Below, in pieces: positions 23,611 to 33,569 of a DNA stretch of 64,000 nucleotides. Position 1 is the first letter of the stretch. Every line of letters begins with the position of its first letter. The notes beneath the pieces are model-generated. The model was not told where the DNA came from and did not search any database. It worked only from the letters and a program-made list of their open reading frames with translations. The DNA comes from Combretum micranthum (Eukaryota > Streptophyta > Magnoliopsida > Myrtales > Combretaceae). A program made the translations under genes and the position numbers. Location of the stretch: positions 496,001-560,000 of the forward strand of contig JAMXBD010000572.1 in assembly GCA_024138025.1 (NCBI GenBank), written 5' to 3'.

Positions 23611-23893
23611 ACACCGCCTTTTGGTGGGAATACGCCGCCGGCATATATACCGGCATAGGATGTCCATAGTGACAAATTTTCTTATGCTGGAGTCAAATGC
23701 TGGAGAGTGTGTGTGTGTGTGTTTGTCAACGTTGAATTAGATCATAAGCATTATTATCTAACACAGTTGACGTTGCCTTGGCTTTTACCGGCGTATGACA
23801 TTTTGAACGACGCGAAGGATTTTTGTTGCATGACGAACGCCACCTCCTGGGATTCTACACTGCTGGCGTAGATATCAGATTTGCCGGCGTAGG
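23611..23893 (+). promoter_or_regulatory. GC word array 5' of TATA box (second chromovirus)
   Basis: Words include ACACCGCCTTTTGG, AATACGCCGCCGGCATATATA, ACCGGCATAGG, TTACCGGCGTATG, GAACGCCACC, CTGCTGGCGTAG and TTGCCGGCGTAGG. The last word ends about 10 bases before TATAAAT. The surrounding LTR is AT-rich and its sequence is otherwise unlike the Tekay-type or Athila LTRs. Confidence 0.75.
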
Positions 23894-23903
23894 AATGAAA
23901 TTC

Positions 23904-23910
23904 TATAAAT
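23904..23910 (+). promoter_or_regulatory. TATA box of second chromovirus LTR
   Basis: TATAAAT in the context TTCTATAAATACACAG, a strong plant TATA match. It is directly preceded by the GC word array and so defines the probable U3 end. Confidence 0.7.
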
Positions 23911-25640
23911 ACACAGCATGAATAGCGGTTTTTGACAGACATTCCTCCTTTGCTTTATTTCTTCCTTTGAGCCTGTAGGGTCTGTTCTTGATATCCAAGT
24001 GTTAAGGCTTTATCTTAAGGAGAGTTTGATCAAAGGTAAGTGATCCTAATCCATCTACAACATGTTTTCTACCGATTTATGCATGATTTCTTAGGGTTTT
24101 GTTGATGTTCTTGAAGGATTTGTGGGAGAAAAACCCTAGCTTTGGTTAGAATCCGAGTTTGTGAATGCGAATCAAGTTTTAGTGATCCAAATCAGTAAGT
24201 TTCGTCTTTTCGTTGATGGATTTTAATCAATGTATGATTAGATGATCATTATACGTTCATGTTAATATACAAATCTAGGGTTTTGGTGAAAATTCCGGTA
24301 TTTGTGGAGTTTCATGCCGTTCATTGTTGTTTTTTAGGGTTTTTGTGGAGTTTAATTGGAGTAAACGGTGCGGATATCAAGATTCCTTGTCAGGTTAGGG
24401 TTTTTAGAGAATTTATGTCTGTTAGGATATATTGATAATGTGTTTATATCTGTTGATGTATATATATATGTGTGTGCTGTAACATGATATTTGGAGTTTG
24501 TGGAATTATTGTTGGTGTTGATATAGGAGTTTGTGGAGTTCGGATTGTCTTTGTTGTTGTTGATATCAAATTTGAGGATTTGAGTTATATTCCTAAAATT
24601 GAGAAAGGTATGACCAATCCTTGTTTGTTGTTTTCGCTTGTAAGTTTAGCATTGCTTAATTGGTTGTAGGAACATAATTTCATAATAAACCTAATACTAT
24701 TCGTCTTAATAATTGTCTGCTTGGTTGTGCTTGGATTTGACCAGTAAAACCTAGCAAACAGTGATACTGGTGAGGCACTTTGATGATCTTAGTGTGAGAT
24801 TGTCCCTAGTAGACCGTGCTTTGATATGATTCCGATAGAATTCGGGGAAAACAAGGATGTTTGAGGAATACCCACTCATCCATATATGTATATAATTACC
24901 TTATTTTCAAAGAGTTGGTTGTTTTTCAAGAGTAGTCCGAGTTATTTTGAGTTCGGGACTAAGAGTATACATGGTTCTGAACTGCGTTGATTTGCTAACC
25001 ATAAAAAGATAACAAATTGATTGCTTGCATTAAACTAGGTGCATTTGATATATCTCTGTTGTGTGTGCATTTGCATTTGTTTTTAAGGATTGGAGTTATT
25101 GTATTGGGCTTCGCAGCTCACTTTTTAAAATTTTAGGTACAAGTGATGAAAACATTATATATGATCTTTCAGATTATAATCTGATCTTTGATCGAGAGGA
25201 TGGCGATAGTGGACCTGGCTACCTAGCTAAGAGTTAGAATTTTTTATTATAGGATTATGGGAGAAAAGAAGTGCCTAGATATGTTGAAGACTTGATTTTA
25301 TTGTGTTTTGCTTATTATTATGTTTTATGAATAGTTATTAGATCATTTGTCGTTGGAATACTAAGTTGTAAATGAAGGTTTTCTCTTGTAGACAAATTTC
25401 AGTTGTTATATTTGATAGTTAGCTTGTGGATATGCCAACTAGGATCTTTGTTTGTTAAACAGGAATGTTATGAAGTTTTCTTGTGTTTCCAAGTTATTTA
25501 GGTTATGTTGAGTATCTTATGAGATACCCTATGTGTGTTTACAAATGATATTTGTATATTTGTGGATATTAGAGCCTTAGCATTTCCTAATCAAGAAAGG
25601 ACATGTGGCGGGTTATAATGCTTTATTTTAGGGTGTTACA

Positions 25641-26318
25641 CAAGTAATGCATGAAGATAACAAACATTGCAACTTGTTTTCTTGGTGGAACTCTTCTCTT
25701 TTATGTCTAAAAATGAGCTACAAAACACTTATATAAATAACACCTTACAAAGAAAAACAACAAAGTAGATAAACTTCAACTTTAGCAGCCATTAAGCGTT
25801 CTAAACCCCAACCAAAATTTGTCCCAAACCAACCACAAAAACATTAACAAACTTAAGCACAAATACAACCTCCATTAAAATACAAACTCAAGCCTGTAGA
25901 GGAAAAACAATGTAAGATAAATTCATTTTAAGTAGTTTAAAGTAATAAAACATAGTCTTAAATGATATTTCTATACTTATAGGGTCGAAACAAGCTTTGG
26001 AAGAAGGATTATCATCTTTAAATTCATCCCAAAATGGTAAGTTGCATAAAAATCTAGCTATACACCTATATTTCTATAAGAATGATTATATTACATGTTG
26101 ATGTATTATAAGATGATATATGTATATATATATAACACGTATAAACACTTAGGAACACATTAGAAACAACTTGGATGTGAAGAATCATGCAAAACAGATA
26201 AGAAGTTACGAGGAAGATGAACTGCAAAAGAGCACGGCATGTACATGGGGCCATGTACACCCCGTGTACCTCTCGGCTTCGATTTTGGGTTTGAAACCCA
26301 GAAGACCACGGCTGGTAT
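25641..26318 (+). mobile_element. Long LTR (Tekay type), left part, before copia insertion
   Basis: Order and local similarity match the U3 of the 13.4-kb element. For example GAGGAAGATGAACTGCAAAAG (here near 26211) compares with GAGGAAGATGATGAACAGTG at 5043, and the preceding TATATG/AAGATATG/AACAC phrases also correspond. Its own left end is missing at the junction with the second chromovirus LTR. It continues after the copia element at 33570-36655. No gene; the minus ORF at 26066-26389 runs across the LTR/copia boundary. Confidence 0.6.
26241..26299 (+). promoter_or_regulatory. Palindromic word module at the GC-array position
   Basis: Where the 13.4-kb element has its GC array, this LTR has perfect palindromes: GTACATGGGGCCATGTAC (26241-26258), overlapping GTACACCCCGTGTAC (26255-26269), and GGGTTTGAAACCC (26287-26299). 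A fourth, GGTACACGATTGTGTACC, is at 33570-33587, on the other side of the copia insertion and originally about 15 bases further on. The words differ from GCCGCCGGCGTA, but layout and palindromic nature are alike. Confidence 0.6.
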
Positions 26319-26904
26319 TGTAGGGTTTTTATACGAATTGTCATAAAAATTTGTAGAGGAAAATTAAAAACCCTAAAACCGGAATCCATGTGCTTTGATT
26401 AAATTTGATAACAAGAGGAATAAATTCTTGATTTACCTTGCAATTTCGTATCCAGATATTTGAAAATCAAACTCTTGCGATCTGGATCTACAAGACACCA
26501 CGATTTCGTTGTGCCCTCTACGTAGTCCACACGAACAAGCCACCCAAAAAGGATTCAATTCTTGCGTGCTAGCACAATCTATAACCTTTCTAGATTGATG
26601 AGGAAGATCTAAGTTTTTCTCTCTCTTTTAAGGTTATAGAGTTTCTCTGTCGTCTAATGTGACAGTGAAACTCTTAACCCTAATGAGACACTATCACACC
26701 TATTTATATTATGTCAGTATTTTGCACTGACAATAATGTCCCTATTCTTATTAGGGTTGGTAGTGATAGTAATTATTATTCAAAATAATAATTTATTTAT
26801 TCTTCCCATTGGATTTTTTTAAAAATAAATCACTAACTGGTGATTGGCCTCTAGAACATGAAATAACAATACTTAGTAATTGGCCTAGGGCACAATCACT
26901 AATA
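26319..26904 (-). repeat. 3' LTR of copia element
   Basis: Matches 32985-33569 almost base for base. It is bounded on the inside by the polypurine tract. The last CA is mutated to TA on the plus strand at 26903-26904. Confidence 0.93.
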
Positions 26905-26917
26905 ATCTCCCACTTGC
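26905..26917 (-). other. Polypurine tract of copia element
   Basis: Minus strand reads GCAAGTGGGAGAT, the usual copia-type tract, directly beside the LTR. The region to 27772 is 3' untranslated sequence with no frame. Confidence 0.85.
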
Positions 26918-27772
26918 ACTAGGCTAAATCACACATATATCTAAAATCCATAATCCCTTTTTGCTTATTCTTTTGTGTGTGACCCTGTAGGTTCATTTGA
27001 TATTGGCAGTTAACTTAAAAACCATTTTTCAGTAAACAAAACATAAGCGGCCTCTAGCAAGACATTATGTTTACCCAAATCAAATGAAGATCGGTGATCC
27101 GATTTTACCTATTCTATAACTTATGTCATCATCCTTTTATCTCGTGATATCTAGATCGAATATAAGACATAGACAGTGTCATTCTTATATCATTCAATCT
27201 TGTTATTTCTCGATCTCTAAGTGATCTGATAATATAAATGAAATTGATCACACTATCAATTCATTTGAGCATAGCCATGCATTTCTCAATATCACTTATC
27301 GAGGGACCCAAAGATATCTCTCTCATAACGAGGTACAAATCCCATCTTAATCACTCAACTTCCTCTACATGATATACATTATGCCCAAACCTAACCTTTA
27401 TAATTATCTGATTAAAGATAACATTTGATTGAGTTGAAACATAACGTTTCTCATGTTGGAACCTATGGTGATTTCAGGTCTAAGGATACATTGACATAAT
27501 TATTATGAAAATCACTTATGACAATATTCCATGTAATGATCTCATAGTGGGTCAGTTCAGCACATAGTCATCTAATATGTGCTTATGAGTTTCATTTGTA
27601 TCAACATACAAATAGACATCCCATGTTTACCAAATAAAAACTCACACTAGATTTAATTCATTATCATTCCCATAATAATGAGTATCTAGGAACATTTAGA
27701 ATAATAAATTATTCATGGATTTCTATTATAAAGTAAATATGCAAACAATACAAAAGAAATGCCTCTGTTTAT

Positions 27773-28687
27773 TTATATATATATAAATATCAAATGACAA
27801 TATCCAGATTGCGATCTAAAATCATCCTTGTTAAATTGGAAACTTGCATCTATATAACCATTTACAACTAGCTCGTCTTCCAATCCTCCATATATCAAGA
27901 ATACATCTTTAGCTCTTCTTAAGTACTTAAGAATATTCTTGACTACTGTCCAGTGAGGTTCACTGGGATTTGATTGGTATCTATTGGTTATGCTCAATGC
28001 ATATGACACATCTGGTCGAGTGCACAACATGGCATACATGATTGATCCAATAGCTGAAGCATAAGGAATCTTACTCATGCGATCTTGCTCATCTTTTGTC
28101 ATAGGACATTGAGTCTTGCTGAGATTTATACCATGCGACATTGGCAAGAATCCTCTTTTTCAATCTTGCATATTGAACATATTCAGTACTTTGTCTATAT
28201 ATGCACTCTGACTTAGGCCAATGATTTTTCTAGATCTATCCCTATAGATCTTAATGCCTAAAATAGAGGCAGCCTCACCTAAGTCTTTCATTGAAAAGCA
28301 CTTTCCAAACCAAGACTTGACCTTCTGCAAGGTAGGAATGTCGTTTCCAATAAGTAATATGTCATCTACATATAGTACTAGAAAGATAATTGTACTCCTA
28401 CTAATTTTCTTGTAAACACAAGGTTCATCTTCGTTTTTAATGAATCCAAACTCTTTGATTACTTCATCAAAATGAAGATTCAACTCCGAGATGCTTGCTT
28501 CAATCCATAAATGGATCTTTGAAGCTTGCAAACCTTTCAGAATTTTAGGATGAACAAAACCTTCAGGTTGTGTCATATACATCCTCAAGTAGGTTTCCTT
28601 AAGAAACGTTGTTTTGACATCCATCTGCCATATCTCGTAATCATAATATGCAGCAATGGCAATGAGAATCCTGATGGATTTGAGCAT
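27773..28687 (-). pseudogene. Copia reverse transcriptase with truncated RNase H
   Basis: Minus-strand text from 28687: RILIAIAAYYDYEIWQMDVK, TTFLKETYLRMYMTQPEGF, then LVLYVDDILLIGND with the catalytic YVDD at 28372-28361, SWFGKCFSMKDLGEAASILG and GLSQSAYIDKVL. A frame break near 28150 leads to MPMSHGINLSKTQCPMT, YASAIGSIMYAMLCTRPDVS, and the start of RNase H (VNGYIDASFQ, SQSGY). The frame then runs into AT-rich sequence at 27773, so the C-terminal RNase H residues are missing. The RT active site is intact, yet the protein could not be complete. Confidence 0.9.
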
Positions 28688-29798
28688 AGCAACTGGTGAA
28701 AAGGTTTCATCATAGTTCTATACCATGAGTTTGCTTAAAGCCCTTTGCCACTAGTCGTGCTTTAAAGGTATGCACTTTGCCATCCATATCAGTCTTCTTT
28801 TTGAAAACCCACTTACACCCAATGGTCTTAGTACCTTCAGGTGGATCAATCAAAGTCCATATTGATTGTCGTGCATGGATTGCAATTCAGATTTCATGGC
28901 ATCCAACCATTTCTCGGAATCTGGACCATTAGGCGTCTTGATAGGTAGTGGGCTCATCTTGATCTATGAGCAACACATAACGACTATCTGTTATGAGAAA
29001 TCCATATCTCTCAGGTTGATGTCGTACCCTATCGGACTGCGTGGGTCTTGTGTTACTTGTGAGGGTCAACGGTAACTGTGTGCCTTGTTGACTTTCCAGT
29101 GATGGTATTACACTATTTTGTGGATCTTGAACTTCTTCAAGATTTACTTTACTCCACTGGTTCTTCACAGATAAACTCTTTTTCTAAGAAAATACCATTC
29201 GAGCAACAAACGCTTTGTTTTCAAAGGGATTATAAAAGTAGTATCCTTTGGTTTCTTTTGGATATCCCATAAAAAGGCATTTATCTGATTTAGGTCCTAA
29301 TTTGTTTGAGGCTTGACGTCTCACATAAGCCCACAGTCCCAAATCTTGAGGAAAGACAGACTAGGCCTTTTCCCAGTTCATATCTCATATGGTGTCTTTT
29401 CTACCACCTTAGAAGGAACACGATTTAATGTGAATGCAGCTGTTTCTAGGGCATGGCCCCTAAAGGATGGAGAAAGATCTGTTTGACTCATCATAGATCG
29501 AACCACTATCTAGTAAGGTTCTATTTCTCCTTTCTGATACACCATTGCACTGTGGTGTTCCAGGTGGAGTTAATTGTGAAACTATTCCACAATTTCTAAG
29601 ATGGTCATTAAATTCTTGGCTTAGATATTTGCTACCTCGATCTGATCGAAGTACATTAATGGTCTTACCAAGCTGATTTTGTACTTCATTTTAAAAAGCT
29701 TTAAACATTTCAAATGATTCAGACTTATGCCTTAGCAAAAAGACATATCCATATCTACTGAAATAATCAGTAAATGTGATGAAATACAAATAACCTCC
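28688..29798 (-). pseudogene. Copia integrase core and linker, heavily broken
   Basis: Between the pre-integrase domain and RT, short pieces can be recognised on the minus strand in several frames: SRYGYVFLL-type text near 29740, a GIPQ/ECQ-type block near 29550, and the linker TRPTQSDRVRHQPERYGF at about 29080-29000. Stops and frame changes are frequent, so catalytic residues cannot all be assigned. The length of about 370 codons is normal for this interval. Confidence 0.7.
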
Positions 29799-30524
29799 TC
29801 ATGCAGCAACGCTTAATGGACCACATACACCGGTATGTATCAAACCCAATAAATCAGTTGCCCTTTCACTATGTCCAGTAAAAGGATCTTTCGTCATCTT
29901 GCCTAATAAACAAGATTTGCATATTTCAAATGATTCAAAATCAAATGAATCTAAAATTCCATCTTTATGGAGTTTTGATATACGTTTCTCGTTTATATGA
30001 CCAAGACGACAATGCCATAGGTAGGTCATATTTGAATCATTGGATTTGAGTTTCTTAGTATTTATGTTATAGATAGTTTTGTTATCAGGTTTTAGATTCA
30101 AAACATAAAGACCGTCATGTAAATCAGCATTTGCATAGAACATGTCTTTATTATAAATAGAACATTTATTATTCTTAATAATAAAAGAGAAACCTTCATT
30201 GTCTAAACAAGAAACAGAAATAATATTCCTACTCAAAGTAAGAAAATAAAAGCTATTGTTCAACACTAACAAAAGCCCACTGGGCAAAATCAATTCATAA
30301 GTCCCAACAGTTAGAGCAGTAACTTTTGCTCCATTTCCAACTCGTAGGTCGACTTCACCCTTCTTCAGATCTCTACTCCTACTGAGACCCTGCACATTTG
30401 TACAAATGTGAGATCCACATCCGATATCTAATACCCAAGAAGTAGAAGTAGATAAATTTATTTCTATAACATAAATACCTAAAGCAGTAGTCTCGCTACT
30501 CTTCTTCTTCTTTAAATCTTCCAA
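29799..30524 (-). pseudogene. Copia protease and pre-integrase zinc region
   Basis: An open stretch of 241 codons. Near the N-terminus, SWVLDIGCGSHIC carries the aspartic protease site with Asp-Ile-Gly in place of the usual Asp-Ser/Thr-Gly. VDLRVGNGAKVTALTVGTYE and NIISVSCLDNEGF follow. The pre-integrase part has YLWHCRLGHINEKRISKLHK and CKSCLLGKMTKDPF, i.e. the H-H-C-C zinc residues, then the start of the integrase core (DLLGLIHTGVCGPL). The Ile at the active site should disable the protease. Confidence 0.88.
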
Positions 30525-30533
30525 ATAGAGTTT

Positions 30534-31313
30534 GCAGTTTCTCTTCCAATGACCTGGTTCATTGCAGTGAAAGCAAACTCCTTCCTTAAGAGGCTTTGCC
30601 TATGGTTTAGGCTTGGGCTTTGGCTTTGAACTTTTCTTAGCCTTAGCATTGCCTCTACCTTTCTTCTTCATGCCTTTTCCTTTCTAAATCATCAAGACAT
30701 TGCTAGGTTTCTTCCTTTTGATATTGACCTCAGCAGTCTTGAGCATCGAATGCAATTCAGAGATTGTTTTGTCCATATTATTCATTGTATAGTTCATGAC
30801 AAACTGGTCATAACTATCTTTAGTGAATTTAGGATCAAATCAAGCAAATTCCTGACTTATTGGAAAACCAAGCCTATCAAGATGATCAATATAGCCTTTC
30901 ATCTTTAGGACATAGGCACTCACTGAACCTCCTCCACCATCTTACAAGAATATAAGGCTTAGGTAGTCTCATACCTCTCATGCCTAGCTGCTGAACATTT
31001 CCTTAAGATGGAGTATCATCTCATAAGCCTCCATGTTTTCCAGACCCTTCTGAAGTTATGGACTCATGGTTACAAGCATTAAGCATCCTACTTCCAAAGA
31101 GTGATCAGAATGCTTCATATAAGCATCCTTTTCAGCTCTCGGAGCATTACCGAGAGGTTCTTCAGGAATGGGCTCATCAAGGACATAAAGTTTCTTTTCG
31201 TGCTTGAGAAAAATTCTCAAGTTTCTGAACCAATCAAGAAAATTGGTTCCAACCAGCTTGTCCTTCTCAAGAACAGATCGCAATGATATATTTGATGTGT
31301 TGTTTGTAGCCAT
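30534..31313 (-). pseudogene. gag: Copia gag
   Basis: Starts at the ATG at 31313-31311: MATNNTSNISLRSVLEKDK, then GTNFLDWFRNLRIFLKHEKK and LDEPIPEEP, the characteristic N-terminal domain of plant copia gag. The frame breaks near 31056. The far end carries an intact nucleocapsid knuckle CFHCNEPGHWKRNC (30575-30534). A Lys-rich low-complexity stretch precedes it (about 30610-30700). The upstream ATG at 31358 adds residues that do not look like gag, so I prefer 31313. Confidence 0.85.
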
Positions 31314-32971
31314 TGATCTACAATTGAGGCATAAAATTAAAACTCCCATTAAAATCAATAACCCTCTTTATTAATGTACTTCATATTTAATTATTGCATT
31401 TTAGTGGGCTAAGATCCATATTTCACTTAACTCTAAGTCAGCTTTGGCATGACACTTAAAATTAAGTTGTTTGGGTAGGTAAGTCTTTACCAATTACATC
31501 ACATGTAATTCTTAGATTGTTTATTGAATTTTTGACATCATGCTACTGCATATTTAAATTCCATCTAATGCCTTAGGCCCAAAACCATTTTGATAGCCTA
31601 ATTAAGTCTAACCATATTAAACTTATGAGTAGCACTATTACTCATCCTGCCTTACTATGATAACCTAATGCACTCTACTTTGGCAGACCTACATTATGGT
31701 GATCGAAGTCTTGGCAGGTGTTTAGTTATGGGTGGCATTCAACTTAAAATTATTGAGGGATTTTAATTATTTAATATTTCATTTTATCATCATGTATGAT
31801 GGATATTAAACATACAAAGTAGTAAATATAGTATCACATACATATACAAATATCATCTCATATGATACATTATGCTTATATAAAAGAAAATGTGTCATAG
31901 CATGGCCCTTTAATCTATATTGATCTTCACAAGCCAATATGAAGATCAATGGTCCAATCCTAAGGTGAAAACCATCTTTTATGGTCATGAGTTGAAAACT
32001 TTCTTGTATCTTCATCTTGATCCTTGCTTCTCCATCATCATGGATTAAGGAAGGTCTTCATTACATCTTCATGTATTTTTATTACAATAATAAAAAGATA
32101 CAAAAAGTCCTACAACTATTTATAATAAAACAAAAACGACACGCAGGCCGTATTTATGAAATCATAACCCATAAAAATAAAGGAATAGAACCTACCAATT
32201 ACATAGGTCTTAGGGCCATGCTATGCACCATATACATAACATAAGCACATATAATAGTAATACACATGATACATAACATTTCATAAGTACATATTATGTT
32301 AACTATTATTTTATTATGGAAGGTTGTCATACACCTTGCAGGGGTCAAGGGGGCAACACCCCCTTGAACAATATTTTTTTTTTATTTTTTTTTTATAAAT
32401 AACCCAGATCTATTCAACAATTGAACCATATCATATATGTAAAAGACCCCAAGAATAATTGCATTTATGGATGGATATCCGCAGATCCAATCCGATTTAA
32501 AAAACTGCTGTTCGATTTTTTTTTTAAATCAGACTTCCGTCCAATTCATGATCGGCATGTTATAATTTTATTTTTCCGAAAAAATCCAATTCAGAACAAC
32601 ATGTTACATGTCAAATCTGATTCCGATTCGAGTTAAATTAAACACTGCATATAGATCCGAATCAAAAAACTGTTTTTCGAAATTTTTTACATCAGATCTG
32701 ATATTATATAACGCTGCGCTGGGAATTTCTTTATACCAGATTCGAAAATTTTGAGGAGCACAGTGCGTGGAATTTTCAATCGTCTAATTCTCAACCTTAT
32801 ATTGAAAATCATATCCGATTCTAGATGCTTATATTGAAATTACAAATTTGTATTTGTATTAATTTAGTTCTTCATGAAATCAAATTGATAAAAACGAATA
32901 TCAAAATTCGAATTTCATGGCATCACATGCAAATCATAAACCAGATTTTAATCTAATAAAAAACACAAGCG
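31314..32971 (-). other. Copia 5' leader, non-coding
   Basis: About 1.65 kb between the primer site and gag without a supported frame. It contains a perfect 9-bp stem-loop at 32345-32367 next to a long T-rich run (A-rich on the element strand) at 32370-32395. No gene is visible on either strand; the small ORFs here are chance. Confidence 0.6.
32345..32367. other. Perfect GC hairpin in copia leader
   Basis: TCAAGGGGG (32345-32353), loop CAACA, CCCCCTTGA (32359-32367). It is strikingly GC-rich in AT-rich DNA. In element orientation it lies about 600 bases after the PBS, downstream of an A-rich tract. A role in RNA dimerisation or packaging is possible but unproven. Confidence 0.7.
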
Positions 32972-32983
32972 GCTCTGATACCA
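32972..32983 (-). other. Primer-binding site of copia element (tRNA-iMet)
   Basis: Minus strand reads TGGTATCAGAGC, one base from the inner end of the 5' LTR. Confidence 0.95.
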
Positions 32984-32984
32984 C

Positions 32985-33569
32985 TGTAGGGTTTTTATAT
33001 GAATTTTCATAAAAATTTGTAGCGAAAAATTAAAAACCCTAAAACCGGAATCCATGTGTTTTGATTAAATTTGATAACAAGAGGAATAAATTATTGATTT
33101 ACCTTGCAATTTCGTATCCAGAAATTTCAAAATCAAACTCTTGCGATTCGGATCTACAAGACACCACGATTTCGTTGTGCCCTCTACGTGGTCCACATGA
33201 ACAAGCCACCTAAAAAGGAATCAATTCTTGCTTGCTAGCGCAATCTAGAACCTTTCTAGATTGATGAGGAAGATCTGAGTTTTTCTCTCTCTTTTAGGGT
33301 TACAGAGTTTCTCTGCCGTCTAATGTGACAGTGAAAGTCTTAACCCTAATGAGACACTATCACACCTATTTATATTACGTCAGCATTTTGCACTGGCAAT
33401 AATGCCCTACTCTTACTAGGGTTGGTAGTGATAGTAAATTATTATTCATAATAATAATTTATTTATTCTTCCCATTGGATTTTTTTTAAATAAATCACTA
33501 ACTGGTGATTGGCCTCTAGTACATGAAATAACAATACTTAGTAATTGGCCTAGCGCACAATCACTAACA
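32985..33569 (-). repeat. 5' LTR of copia element
   Basis: Plus-strand ends TGTAGGG and CTAACA. It pairs with 26319-26904 at high identity, with scattered single-base differences. It is adjacent to the primer site, so it is the 5' LTR for an element read on the minus strand. Confidence 0.93.

Larger units (their letters stand above)
23444..25640 (+). repeat. 3' LTR (2.2 kb) of second chromovirus
   Basis: Starts TGTAACACAC and ends GGGTGTTACA, giving an inverted terminal pair TGTAACAC/GTGTTACA. It contains a TA run (about 23490-23512), a GC word array (23611-23893), a TATAAAT box and a leader with repeated AGGGTTTT phrases. The reading frame at 24472-24669 is in U5-like text and is not supported as a gene. 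The LTR abuts a fragment of another long LTR at 25641. Confidence 0.85.
26319..33569 (-). mobile_element. Ty1/copia retrotransposon, decayed
   Basis: A 7.25-kb element read leftwards, with LTRs of 586 and 585 bases (plus-strand ends TGTAGGG...CTAATA and TGTAGGG...CTAACA). Flanking 5-mers GGTAT (26314-26318) and GGTAC (33570-33574) are a target duplication with one transition. Internal order on the minus strand is PBS, 1.6-kb leader, gag, protease/pre-integrase, integrase, RT and polypurine tract, which is the copia order. RNase H is truncated. All coding parts contain stops or shifts. It is inserted in a chromovirus LTR and is younger than that LTR. Confidence 0.93.

Noticed and set aside
24472..24669. 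Val/Gly-rich frame in the second chromovirus LTR
   Set aside because: It lies in U5-like sequence with TTGTTG-type repeats and has no motif.
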